DNA from: Pleodorina starrii
Lineage: Eukaryota > Chlorophyta > Chlorophyceae > Chlamydomonadales > Volvocaceae
Direction of reading: 5' to 3'
Length of the DNA stretch: 64,000 nucleotides
NCBI GenBank assembly: GCA_030267565.1
Contig: BRXU01000040.1
Location: 896,001 to 960,000, forward strand
Shown here: positions 43,252 to 54,202 of the stretch, piece after piece
Numbering within the stretch: the first letter of the stretch is position 1
Layout: the number at the start of each line of letters is the position of its first letter
The notes under the pieces: model-generated
What the model saw: the letters and a program-made list of their open reading frames with translations, nothing else
The model's database searches: none
Told to the model about the DNA's origin: nothing
Program-made: the position numbers and the translations under genes

Positions 43252-44112
43252 GCTGCACATCGGGGCTGGGGCACACACTCAGGCGGCCTGGGCAGCGAGC
43301 AGCTCGGAGCTAGCGGCCGGGAGAGGACTGGGCAGGTGTCAGCGGCCCGCTCGAACGAAAAGCTCTCCCAAGTGAGTACGGCTGTCGCTTCGTTTATCCT
43401 AATGATGATTCCAACTCGCAGGGTGCACGTTGAGGCTGGGACACACGCTCAAGCGGCCTGGGTGGCGAACAGCTTGGTGCTAGCGGCCTGGCGTGAATTC
43501 CCTGAACATGGTGTGTTGTGGCTGGAACGTCGAAGCGCTAGCGGCCGGGAGAGTACGGTACTGGGTAGGTGCCAGCGGCCCGCTCGAATAGCTATCCCAA
43601 GTGGGTACGGCTGTCGCTGCTCCGCTAGCTGCGGTACCGTTTTTATCACCCTTCGGCCATCCTTGCATGTGCCACAGCACCCGCATTCCCCTGAGCCCAA
43701 TCCTAATGATGATTGCAACTCGCAGGTTACACGTTGCGGCTGGGCCACACACTCAGGCGGCCTGGGTGGCGATCAGCTCGGAGCTAGCGGCCTGGCGTGG
43801 ATTCCCCGAGCATGGTATGTTGTGGCTGGCAAGTCGTAGCGCTAGCGGCCGGGAGAGGACTCGGCAGGTGTCAGCGGCTCGCTCGAATAGCTCTGCCAAG
43901 CAAGTGAGTACGGCTAGCTGTCGCTTCCTTAATCGCAGGGTGCACGTGCGTTGAGGCTGGGCCACACACTCAGGCGGCCTGGGTGGCGATCAGCTTGGAG
44001 CTAGCGGCCTGGCGTGGATTTCCCGAACATGGTATGTTATGGCTGGCAAGTCGTAGCGCTAGCGGGAGAGGACTGGGCAGTTGTCAGCGGCTCGCTCGAA
44101 TAGCTCTTATAA
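43252..44112 (+). repeat. Four tandem exon-like units
   Basis: Units at 43252-43371, 43422-43600, 43726-43903 and 43939-44112 share sequence. Each is preceded by CGCAG (often with CCTAATGATGAT, branch-point-like, 20-30 nt upstream; the first unit has CCGCAG) and followed by GTGAGTACGG, GTGGGTACGG or GTAAGTACGG. All enter in the same codon phase and translate to a common theme (RRLHxxAGxHTQAAWVA, then LAAWRGFPEHG and RSASGRE). Unit 1 lacks the middle third; later units have indels that break the frame. Spacers of 50, 125 and 35 nt would be very short introns. It is either a duplicated exon in decay or a minisatellite with splice-like edges. No protein family recognised. Confidence 0.55.
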
Positions 44113-44484
44113 GTAAGTACGGCTGTCGCTTCTCGGGACGTTAACCCGTCCGTTGTGTTTGCAACATGATAGCCAGCAAGCCCTTGTAACAGGAGCTAGA
44201 ATCTTTGGCATCCAGTGTGTTTTTGCCCCGCTGTTACAGTGATGTGAATAGTTTGGATAATCAAGGGTCGCCGGGTCGAAAGCTAACGGACTAGCCAACG
44301 GACTAGTGCACAGCTCCCGTCAGCCTGATGAGGGGCGGCACGATCCAGGCCGGGCGAACTTATTCTCCCAGCCGACAGGTGAATAGGATCTGCCAAAGGC
44401 ATTCGGTGGTTTTAACCGCCATACTATACTGGATTTGGGCAATCCTCGGTTTGCCTCTTCTTCGATTCTATAGCTAGACTATAC
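44113..44484. other. Intergenic DNA
   Basis: About 370 bp after the tandem units. I see no gene, repeat or RNA in it. Confidence 0.5.
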
Positions 44485-44640
44485 ACAAGCCGTGTCTACA
44501 CGACCATGTCCAACCGTGTCTACACGGGGCGATATACATGGCCGTGTTCGACACGGCCATCTGTACACGGCCGTGTTGAAGCGGCCGTGTATGACACTAT
44601 CCGTATCTTTTTGCAATACACGGCCATGTTGAAGCAGACC
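44485..44640. repeat. ACACGG/CCGTGT-type cluster, right
   Basis: At least eight half-sites of CCGTGT or ACACGG, including ACACGGCCGTGT-like palindromes near 44570. It is the same word family as 42925-42995. Confidence 0.65.
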
Positions 44641-44704
44641 GAACACCATGTCAACACTAGGCCCCAAAAGTACAGACGTTCCTGGCCTGAACACAACTTG
44701 ACAG

Positions 44705-44709
44705 TTACA
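44705..44709 (-). terminator. Candidate poly(A) signal TGTAA
   Basis: TGTAA on the minus strand about 690 nt after the gene B stop at 45401, a plausible 3' UTR length in green algae. 44710-45400 would then be 3' UTR. Plus-strand open frames over this stretch have no recognisable content. Confidence 0.3.
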
Positions 44710-45400
44710 TGCGAGTTAAATGGTCCCAAGCAAACCCAAAAATACGGATGAGGGATGCCGTACCGTATACGTCAAAACACATCTTGTTTGCTCCTGCACG
44801 CCCGAGCGCGCATGCCCACACAGGGCTGCCAGCACATTCAGCGATTTAGGCATCCAGCCGAAATATGGTCGGCACGGAGGTCTTACCCCACCGAAGCTGC
44901 CGCACCGCTTTCACCTCCCCTGCTCCCACCTGCCACATTCGATCGGCCCCCTCATCCAGGGTCATCCCTGCCCGCAATCCAAGTCGCGTCGGCCACGCAC
45001 CTTAAACGCAACCAACGCACACACGCACGACATGCAGCAACATCGACAGGGCGCAATCGGCGCTCATCAATTCAAATTCCAAATTTCACTTCTTCCTCTA
45101 TACGGGTAAAAGAACCGGTAAACAAAAAACCTACGGCAGCACGCAAGCCCCTTCCTCCGCCAGTCTCCAGCCACCTCCTTAGAACGCTGTCATCAGCAGC
45201 ACGCCGAACACGCACCCGCAGCATCAGCACTGCAGCAGCAGCAGAGGCCCCAACAGCTAAGCTCAACTCCACCTCCGGCATGACTAATTCCCAGGGTCTG
45301 CCAACGGTCGCAAGCCCGCTGTAACCACCTCAACAACACACCCTCTTTTCAGCCCTCACCGCCCAATGCCTCACCTCACGCACCTGCACCACGGGCTTCG

Positions 45401-45790
45401 TCAACAGATGACGCACTTGTCGTGGTGGGGCGGCGGCGGCGGCGGCGGCGGCCCGGTGGCCGCCAGCTGCAGCACCATGCATTGCTCGCGGGCCGCCGAC
45501 AAGTCCTGCCCCAGCGCCGCCGCCGCTTCGTTGGCGGCGCGCAGCTCCGACTTCAGACGACTGATCGTGAATGCCGCCCACAGCGCCGCACCCACCATCA
45601 GCATCGAAATGGCCGACAGCGCAGTGACGGCGCGCACCGCCACGGCGGCGGCGCCGCCGGCGGGCCGTCGGCGGCGCGGGCGCGGCGGCGAAGCCGCCGC
45701 CGCCGCCGCCGCCGTGTTGTTCCTGTTTGCGGCCAGCAGCGCGGTGAGAGCGGTGGCGCGACGCAGACTTGTCAGAAACTTAGTGCACAG
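45401..45790 (-). CDS. Last exon of gene B: TM/coiled-coil protein with CaaX end
   Basis: After a GTGTGCAG acceptor at 45791 the frame (phase 0) runs 129 codons to TGA at 45401. It encodes a short amphipathic lead, an Ala-rich stretch, a basic PRPRRRRPAGG patch, one hydrophobic helix (about ALSAISMLMVGAALWAAFTI), a coiled coil and a proline run, and ends KCVIC. The last four residues CVIC fit a CaaX prenylation box, unusual for a protein that already has a membrane helix. The helix and coiled coil align with the gene A last exon, but the C-termini differ (RKRGWFG there). Function not recognised; a membrane-anchored adaptor is an inference. Confidence 0.6.
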   Translation of the reverse strand: MCTKFLTSLRRATALTALLAANRNNTAAAAAAASPPRPRRRRPAGGAAAVAVRAVTALSAISMLMVGAALWAAFTISRLKSELRAANEAAAALGQDLSAAREQCMVLQLAATGPPPPPPPPHHDKCVIC

Positions 45791-46594
45791 CTGCACACGT
45801 CAATAATGTCGCGCGGCGTTTGTGTTGTGTTACGCATGTTGCGAGCGGCTGGCTAGCACGCCGCAGGTTGGGTGGAAGCAGTACCGGTCGCAGTACGGAG
45901 GTACATGCCGTACGATGCAGTGGGCGGTAGTGGGGCGATGGTAGGTGGAGGCGCGGTGTAGGCTGTGTGCGGCGCAAGGGTGTTGGCGGCTGTGTCGGGG
46001 ACCGATAATGGAGTTCGTGGGACCGGCAGTTGGTGGTTAGGCGCAACGGACTGAGATGAACTGTCAATGGGCGCCGGTTGGCCCGCGGTCACGCAACCGG
46101 AATATGTCTGCCCATCACGGACTTCGAAGTCCGTTTATTGTTGATCTCTCACAGATCTTTGAAAGGAAGACACATACATCGCTGCGATAAGAAGGAGCGA
46201 CCATATTGTGTGTGACGAGCCGGAAGAGGCAGGCATTGCAGGTTGGCGGTTGGGGAGTTGGGGTTTGCTGTCAGCTCATCAGCTTTGGTGTTTGTCAGTC
46301 AGAATCACAGCTCGAATTAGACTCGTGTCAGGCAGGTAGGGGAAGTCAGGTTCAGCTAGAGAAGGTATGTAAGAACCGCAGCTCAGCCGGGCCCTGGGCG
46401 TCCCTCGGTCCGTGTGGCCGCTGCTCATTCGTGCACCTTGACTCAGTTGGAAAACAAACACGTGAGGTAAAGACCAACAACGAGCTAACTTGAACGGAGA
46501 TCACGTCACTCCTCAGGACGTCATCGATGAGGCCTAACTAGGCACTCCACGGCACTCCCCTGCTGGCGCTCATGTTACGACGCGCCTCCCGCAC
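45791..46594 (-). other. Presumed intron of gene B
   Basis: About 800 bp between the candidate donor GAG/GTGCGG (46594) and the acceptor GTGTGCAG. Open frames inside it on both strands show no domain. Confidence 0.35.
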
Positions 46595-46891
46595 CTCCCG
46601 CACCACTCGCCTGGCGCTGACAGACGGGCCTGTGCGTCCCGCAGAGGCGCATGGCTCACTCTTGGCCACCACACTCGGCAGCAGGGGCTCGGCGCCGGCG
46701 CTGCCCCCCGCGGCCCCGCCGCCGCCCCCGCCGTCGCCCCCGCTGCCGCCGCCGCCGCCTGCGGCCCGCAGCGGCGTCGCTGGGCCAATGTCCGGGGAGC
46801 TGACGTCGTCGTCGATGACAATCGGCGTCGCGGCGGACGTACCAGCGCCGGCTCCGAAACCAAGAAAGGACTTCTTGCCGCCGGGCGACGA
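46595..46891 (-). CDS. Probable internal exon of gene B (Gly-rich linker)
   Basis: An open minus-strand segment that keeps phase 0 at both ends if spliced CGGCAG/TCG (46892) and GAG/GTGCGG. It encodes about 99 residues: SSPGGKKSFLGFGAG, an acidic IVIDDDVSSPDIG, a Gly/Ala run, then SARRVVRE, leading into the last exon. With exons 47657-47752 and 45401-45790 this gives a 260-residue protein. The boundaries are inferred from phase and consensus only. Confidence 0.4.
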
Positions 46892-47420
46892 CTGCCGCCG
46901 GGATGAGGGGGGGGGCGGTGAGCCGTGGATGGGGGATGCGGTGGGGGACGGGGGGACGGGGCCTTGTAAGGGGGCAGGGGTAGTAAAGAATAAAGACGAA
47001 ACCCTAAGCAGCGAAGGCAAGGAGGTGACGCAATTCAGCAAACCCAGACCCAGGGGGTCAGGGTTCAGGTTCCGGGCCGCTTGGCAGGAATGCTGGTTGG
47101 TTTGTTGCGATTCAGGGCTGGGCCAGCCAACAGAGCCTGAGATTTTGATGTGCGCCCCGAGCGTAACGGGGGAATCGGGAACGGAGCGGGTAACTAAGGC
47201 TGCTGCTGCTGCTGGTGGTGGTGATGCTGCTGTTGTTTGTTACGATGGGCTCCGGATCCTTGGACTGAGGGAGCCTGCAGGCCAGCGGGCCGTGCGCTGC
47301 AGCGGAGACACCCAGATCAGATGAGGCGCGGCAGGTATGGCAAACCGGGTAGGTCGCTGGGAGCGGGATCGGCTCGGGCAGTAACGTCGCACCTCTGCGC
47401 GCGGCGTGGGGCTTGCGAAC

Positions 47421-47478
47421 AGGGGCACGCACGCACGCACGCACGTGACAAGCACGCACATGACACGCACGCACATAG
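47421..47478 (+). repeat. ACGC/ACAT-rich microsatellite
   Basis: GCACGCACGCACGCACGCAC, then imperfect CACGCACATGACACGCACG repeats. It lies in the presumed first intron of gene B. Confidence 0.8.
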
Positions 47479-47656
47479 CGCTCAACGCGCCGGGCCAAGG
47501 CACAAATCAAAATGCATCTTTCGTGTTTGAAGTCCTGTTTGCAAACAAAAGGTAAGCCAGGCCGCTGCTGACGTCTTCGGACCCTTTCCAGGTTTTTGAG
47601 AGCAGGAAATCATCACGTTATCATTGCGGCTTCAGTTGTTCCCTCGCGCAACTTAC

Positions 47657-47752
47657 TGCAGCCGGAGTCTCGACTACATCAAACTCGTCATCAAGAAGGA
47701 GTTCCAGATTGTCGTCGCTGCCGGCGGGGGCTCCCGCAGGTCCGGTTGCCAT
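47657..47752 (-). CDS. First exon of gene B with acidic FDVV motif
   Basis: 32 codons from the ATG at 47752 (plus-strand CAT at 47750-47752) to a consensus donor (GCA/GTAAGT) at 47656, phase 0. It encodes MATGPAGAPAGSDDNLE followed by LLLDDEFDVVETPAA. The end parallels the gene A first exon (DDLEGFSFVEAPSTV, also phase 0 and followed by GTAAGT). D-E-F-D-V-V has the form of an Atg8-interacting motif (acidic, then aromatic-x-x-aliphatic). The frame is open further upstream without an ATG. Confidence 0.5.
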
Positions 47753-48585
47753 AGCCACTGCTGGCGTCCTGTCAGCGAGAAAGTGCTGCCGGAGGAAGCC
47801 ACCAACTCGGCCCACCGATCAGGAAACAAAGAAAAAACCTCCGAAGAGTCTCAATTGAAGCCCTGAAGCCGATTACTCTATACTCGAACGCAAACCACGC
47901 GGCTCTCGGCCGCGTATCGGACTTTGGACAATTTTCTTTGCTCGGGCTTGCTCGTCTGCTGGTATGTAGGATGTCAAACGCAAAGGATCCAGCAACTGTT
48001 GGCTTATATACGCAAGACCGGCTGGCTGCGTGTCTTTCCTTGGGCAACAACGGCGGTTAGGCGATTTCCGCTGCCCAGCGTACGGCCCATGGGTCTTAAC
48101 TGCTGGGAGTGGATGCAAAAATGGCGGCGAGCGTTTCTCAGGTACCGGTGTTTTTCTCCCTACAATATATAATACATCCAATACAATACAAAACGCACCC
48201 GATACGCAGATGACCTTTTTCCGGTAGGTTCCGTATACCGTGCTGCGAATGGTCTCGGAGCATCGCTCTGCCAGCGTGTCGCCCAAGACAAGAGGCGCAC
48301 GGGGGCGGGCACACGGGGCGCGGTGGCGGCGGCTGCGGCGTCGGCGTGCGCCGCCCCTCGCAGCCGTGCGTGCGCGATGGCCACGTCGGAATGAAGGGTA
48401 AGAGTTCACAGCAGCCGAGATGTGCTGATGCGGGAACGGTGCGTGTGTGAGATGTTACGACCGCGCACTCCCTCGTCCGTCCCTCAATCAGCCAGCGTCT
48501 TCATCACCATCCGACGGACCGCCGCTTCCAACACGAAGTTGCAAGGTTGCAACACCTTCATACATACAACCACGCAGGGCATTTT
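47753..48585. other. Upstream region of gene B and satellite flank
   Basis: Probably 5' UTR/promoter of the minus-strand gene B proximally. A GC-rich stretch at 48290-48390 has a weak minus-strand open frame without recognisable content. No other gene seen. Confidence 0.4.
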
Positions 48586-48618
48586 CGGGGGCCTCCGGGG
48601 GCCTCCGGGGGCCTCCGG
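48586..48618 (+). repeat. Three copies of GGGGGCCTCC
   Basis: A 10-bp unit repeated three times directly at the edge of the 7-mer array. The last copy merges into it through CCGGGTGCCCGG. Confidence 0.9.
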
Positions 48619-51600
48619 GTGCCCGGTGCCCGGTGCCCGGTGCCCGGTGCCCGGTGCCCGGTGCCCGGTGCCCGGTGCCCGGTGCCCGGTGCCCGGTGCC
48701 CGGTGCCCGGTGCCCGGTGCCCGGTGCCCGGTGCCCGGTGCCCGGTGCCCGGTGCCCGGTGCCCGGTGCCCGGTGCCCGGTGCCCGGTGCCCGGTGCCCG
48801 GTGCCCGGTGCCCGGTGCCCGGTGCCCGGTGCCCGGTGCCCGGAGCCCGGTGCCCGGTGCCCGGTGCCCGGTGCCCGGTGCCCGGTGCCCGGTGCCCGGT
48901 GCCCGGTGCCCGGTGCCCGGAGGCCGGTGCCCGGTGCCCGGTGCCCGGTGCCCGGTGCCCGGTGCCCGGTGCCCGGTGCCCGGTGCCCGGTGCCCGGTGC
49001 CCGGTGCCCGGTGCCCGGTGCCCGGTGCCCGGTGCCCGGTGCCCGGTGCCCGGTGCCCGGTGCCCGGTGCCCGGTGCCCGGTGCCCGGTGCCCGGTGCCC
49101 GGTGCCCGGTGCCCGGTGCCCGGTGCCCGGTGCCCGGTGCCCGGTGCCCGGTGCCCGGTGCCCGGTGCCCGGTGCCCGGTGCCCGGTGCCCGGTGCCCGG
49201 TGCCCGGTGCCCGGTGCCCGGTGCCCGGTGCCCGGTGCCCGGTGCCCGGTGCCCGGTGCCCGGTGCCCGGTGCCCGGTGCCCGGTGCCCGGTGCCCGGTG
49301 CCCGGTGCCCGGTGCCCGGTGCCCGGTGCCCGGTGCCCGGTGCCCGGTGCCCGGTGCCCGGTGCCCGGTGCCCGGTGCCCGGTGCCCGGTGCCCGGTGCC
49401 CGGTGCCCGGTGCCCGGTGCCCGGTGCCCGGTGCCCGGTGCCCGGTGCCCGGTGCCCGGTGCCCGGTGCCCGGTGCCCGGTGCCCGGTGCCCGGTGCCCG
49501 GTGCCCGGTGCCCGGTGCCCGGTGCCCGGTGCCCGGTGCCCGGTGCCCGGTGCCCGGTGCCCGGTGCCCGGTGCCCGGTGCCCGGTGCCCGGTGCCCGGT
49601 GCCCGGTGCCCGGTGCCCGGTGCCCGGTGCCCGGTGCCCGGTGCCCGGTGCCCGGTGCCCGGTGCCCGGTGCCCGGTGCCCGGTGCCCGGTGCCCGGTGC
49701 CCGGTGCCCGGTGCCCGGTGCCCGGTGCCCGGTGCCCGGTGCCCGGTGCCCGGTGCCCGGTGCCCGGTGCCCGGTGCCCGGTGCCCGGTGCCCGGTGCCC
49801 GGTGCCCGGTGCCCGGTGCCCGGTGCCCGGTGCCCGGTGCCCGGTGCCCGGTGCCCGGTGCCCGGTGCCCGGTGCCCGGTGCCCGGTGCCCGGTGCCCGG
49901 TGCCCGGTGCCCGGTGCCCGGTGCCCGGTGCCCGGTGCCCGGTGCCCGGTGCCCGGTGCCCGGTGCCCGGTGCCCGGTGCCCGGTGCCCGGTGCCCGGTG
50001 CCCGGTGCCCGGTGCCCGGTGCCCGGTGCCCGGTGCCCGGTGCCCGGTGCCCGGTGCCCGGTGCCCGGTGCCCGGTGCCCGGTGCCCGGTGCCCGGTGCC
50101 CGGTGCCCGGTGCCCGGTGCCCGGTGCCCGGTGCCCGGTGCCCGGTGCCCGGTGCCCGGTGCCCGGTGCCCGGTGCCCGGTGCCCGGTGCCCGGTGCCCG
50201 GTGCCCGGTGCCCGGTGCCCGGTGCCCGGTGCCCGGTGCCCGGTGCCCGGTGCCCGGTGCCCGGTGCCCGGTGCCCGGTGCCCGGTGCCCGGTGCCCGGT
50301 GCCCGGTGCCCGGTGCCCGGTGCCCGGTGCCCGGTGCCCGGTGCCCGGTGCCCGGTGCCCGGTGCCCGGTGCCCGGTGCCCGGTGCCCGGTGCCCGGTGC
50401 CCGGTGCCCGGTGCCCGGTGCCCGGTGCCCGGTGCCCGGTGCCCGGTGCCCGGTGCCCGGTGCCCGGTGCCCGGTGCCCGGTGCCCGGTGCCCGGTGCCC
50501 GGTGCCCGGTGCCCGGTGCCCGGTGCCCGGTGCCCGGTGCCCGGTGCCCGGTGCCCGGTGCCCGGTGCCCGGTGCCCGGTGCCCGGTGCCCGGTGCCCGG
50601 TGCCCGGTGCCCGGTGCCCGGTGCCCGGTGCCCGGTGCCCGGTGCCCGGTGCCCGGTGCCCGGTGCCCGGTGCCCGGTGCCCGGTGCCCGGTGCCCGGTG
50701 CCCGGTGCCCGGTGCCCGGTGCCCGGTGCCCGGTGCCCGGTGCCCGGTGCCCGGTGCCCGGTGCCCGGTGCCCGGTGCCCGGTGCCCGGTGCCCGGTGCC
50801 CGGTGCCCGGTGCCCGGTGCCCGGTGCCCGGTGCCCGGTGCCCGGTGCCCGGTGCCCGGTGCCCGGTGCCCGGTGCCCGGTGCCCGGTGCCCGGTGCCCG
50901 GTGCCCGGTGCCCGGTGCCCGGTGCCCGGTGCCCGGTGCCCGGTGCCCGGTGCCCGGTGCCCGGTGCCCGGTGCCCGGTGCCCGGTGCCCGGTGCCCGGT
51001 GCCCGGTGCCCGGTGCCCGGTGCCCGGTGCCCGGTGCCCGGTGCCCGGTGCCCGGTGCCCGGTGCCCGGTGCCCGGTGCCCGGTGCCCGGTGCCCGGTGC
51101 CCGGTGCCCGGTGCCCGGTGCCCGGTGCCCGGTGCCCGGTGCCCGGTGCCCGGTGCCCGGTGCCCGGTGCCCGGTGCCCGGTGCCCGGTGCCCGGTGCCC
51201 GGTGCCCGGTGCCCGGTGCCCGGTGCCCGGTGCCCGGTGCCCGGTGCCCGGTGCCCGGTGCCCGGTGCCCGGTGCCCGGTGCCCGGTGCCCGGTGCCCGG
51301 TGCCCGGTGCCCGGTGCCCGGTGCCCGGTGCCCGGTGCCCGGTGCCCGGTGCCCGGTGCCCGGTGCCCGGTGCCCGGTGCCCGGTGCCCGGTGCCCGGTG
51401 CCCGGTGCCCGGTGCCCGGTGCCCGGTGCCCGGTGCCCGGTGCCCGGTGCCCGGTGCCCGGTGCCCGGTGCCCGGTGCCCGGTGCCCGGTGCCCGGTGCC
51501 CGGTGCCCGGTGCCCGGTGCCCGGTGCCCGGTGCCCGGTGCCCGGTGCCCGGTGCCCGGTGCCCGGTGCCCGGTGCCCGGTGCCCGGTGCCCGGTGCCCG

Positions 51601-52106
51601 GTGCCCGGTGCCCGGTGCCCGGTGCCCGGTGCCCGGTGCCCGGTGCCCGGTGCCCGGTGCCCGGTGCCCGGTGCCCGGTGCCCGGTGCCCGGTGCCCGGT
51701 GCCCGGTGCCCGGTGCCCGGTGCCCGGTGCCCGGTGCCCGGTGCCCGGTGCCCGGTGCCCGGTGCCCGGTGCCCGGTGCCCGGTGCCCGGTGCCCGGTGC
51801 CCGGTGCCCGGTGCCCGGTGCCCGGTGCCCGGTGCCCGGTGCCCGGTGCCCGGTGCCCGGTGCCCGGTGCCCGGTGCCCGGTGCCCGGTGCCCGGTGCCC
51901 GGTGCCCGGTGCCCGGTGCCCGGTGCCCGGTGCCCGGTGCCCGGTGCCCGGTGCCCGGTGCCCGGTGCCCGGTGCCCGGTGCCCGGTGCCCGGTGCCCGG
52001 TGCCCGGTGCCCGGTGCCCGGTGCCCGGTGCCCGGTGCCCGGTGCCCGGTGCCCGGTGCCCGGTGCCCGGTGCCCGGTGCCCGGTGCCCGGTGCCCGGTG
52101 CCCGGT
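48618..52106 (+). repeat. 7-bp satellite (GGTGCCC)n
   Basis: About 498 uninterrupted copies in 3.49 kb. I find only two altered units (near 48844 and 48921-48923), both close to the left edge; the rest looks perfect. The unit has telomere-like length but its sequence does not match the TTTAGGG or TTTTAGGG plant and algal telomere types. Seven is 1 modulo 3, so every frame reads a seven-residue repeat (PGARCPV plus, GHRAPGT minus). The long open frames here are not genes. Confidence 0.97.
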
Positions 52107-52287
52107 TGTTGTTTTGTGGTTCTCTGCTGTTGGGTGTGTGGGGGGGGGTGTTGGGGGGGGTTTACCGTGAACTACACGGGTGCTACGTGGGTATCCGCGC
52201 ACGCGTGTTCCACACGGGTGCGCGCGTGTGCGAGCGCGGAGCATCGCCCAGGATGCACTAGATCCGCGGTATGGGACCCGAGCAAGC

Positions 52288-52318
<31 letters not shown>

Positions 52319-52457
52319 TGTGGTAGACAGACAAGACTGCCACATCTAGTGGTGCACACTGTGAAATACGGACCGGGTGGTGCACCCTGTGTGGCGCGTA
52401 TAGACGGGCCCAACCGGGCCCTCGGGGGGGGGGGGGGGGGAACACGTGACGAGCTCA

Positions 52458-52496
<39 letters not shown>

Positions 52497-54011
52497 GAGG
52501 GGGGTGGTGAGAGACGAAAGAGGATTGCGAGCCTTCGTGAGAGCACCGACTTGGAGCGTCCCCGGACAGCCGACTATCTTTCTAATGGTGGCACCGGCGA
52601 CGGTGCCCCTAACTGCCCACCATACGGGCAGGGCTTACTTGCACGGTACCGTAAGGCGATTGCCCCACACATGTAGTCTGTTACTTGTCTAAGTTCGGAT
52701 GGGTGGATGTAGCCGTGAGTGGGTAGGAGTGAGCTATCTCATTCTGGGGACTACGTCACAAAGATGCCCGAATGTACCTAGCATCATCGAGTGTAGTGCC
52801 TGGAAGGGTGGTGGTCTGGGGCACCGGGGCGGTGTGCAGTAGCCGGCTGCACCTGGGGGGGGGGGGGGGGGGGGGTGGGGGGGGGGGGGGGGGGGGGGGG
52901 GGGCATATGCCGGGGCCGCTGTTAGAGGCAGGGTGACAGTTATGGAGGTGAGCCTCCACACAACGGGGGGGGGGGGGGGGGGCGGGAGCTACGAATGGCG
53001 TAGCGAACGGGAGGTGGGTTTAATTTAGTAGGGGGGAGTTGGTTGGATCTCTAACAGCGCGTATGCGTCCATGACTCGCATGCCGGTGTGTTACTGCATG
53101 CTGAAGGCGATAAGGAAGACGGCTCCGAAGGTACGTTAACTGCGCCGCAGCGATTTGTCACGAAATTCTCGCCCACGAGGACCACCAAGCACATTCTTGG
53201 TGGAAGAGCTATAGGCACTTTATAGTGGTTCAATAGGATGGTGAAGAGGGGGGGCAAGAGTTTAATTGTGGTCAGGGCGACAGGGTGCTTCTCACGCTAC
53301 TTTGTAATCGCGCAGGATAATGGGAGCATTGACTAAGGCCTAGCCAAAGACATTGGTCGGGGGGCTCCGGCACCCACAACGGGTACGATGCGATATGCAT
53401 GAGAGCAACAGGATGGAACCACGTTAAGCTCTCTCACGGTCGCGTCCAATCCGACTGCACCAAGCCTCAAATCAGAATCCATGGACATACTCCAAACACA
53501 GCGCAAAGTGACCAGGGGCCAGAGTCAGGCTCTAAGGCGCACCCCGGTGGGCTCCTTCAGGGCATGTGCAGGGGCCGTGGCAGGCCGACGTGCCCTTCCC
53601 GCCTCCCCGCTGCCCTCATGACACTGAACACTACGCAGATCGGGATGGGGTGAGAGTTGTCAGGCTCCCACAGAGGATGGGGCTGGGCTTCGTTTGATTG
53701 CCTCTTATTATTGCGGCCAGAGCGGCCATTATGGTGTATCTCCCAGCTATGGTGCCAGAGCCGGTGGGCGTGTTTGCCACCCATGGAGGCCCCCGCATGC
53801 CTGCGTGTGATGGCAATTGCCCCCTGGTGCCCCGGGCCCCCCCATACCTCCACGCTTGTCAACGGGCTCCGAAAAAAATCATGCCTCGCCCCAGGCGTCG
53901 CCTGAGCCCCAGCTCTCATGCGCTCGGCTTGTTCCGGCAACCGAGGACCTGCCCGTACACTTGGGTGGTCTTCTTGCTATGTCAATGCGAGCTGCCCGGT
54001 GGCGGTTAATG

Positions 54012-54050
<39 letters not shown>

Positions 54051-54127
54051 CGCGGAATGCCGCTTGTGGCCCCTGTCGCCGCAGCCCCTCCCGCCGAGCC
54101 CGTGTTGTGTGGGGGGGGGGGGGGCTA

Positions 54128-54130
<3 letters not shown>

Positions 54131-54201
<71 letters not shown>
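54131..54201 (+). repeat. 71-nt G homopolymer (longest)
   Basis: Uninterrupted G from 54131 to 54201, with further G runs at 54013-54050 (38 nt) and 54111-54124 (14 nt) just before it. Confidence 0.95.

Positions 54202-54202
<1 letters not shown>

Noticed and set aside
44755..45324. 189-codon plus-strand open frame as a gene
   Set aside because: Its composition is unstructured and it lies where the 3' UTR of the opposite-strand gene B is expected.
48618..52106. Telomere repeat
   Set aside because: GGTGCCC does not fit known plant or algal telomere motifs, and unique DNA lies on both sides within the window.
48422..52445. Four open frames of about 1,200-1,300 codons on both strands over the 7-mer
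   Set aside because: A seven-base unit gives an endless seven-residue repeat in each frame, on both strands simultaneously. This is not evidence of coding.
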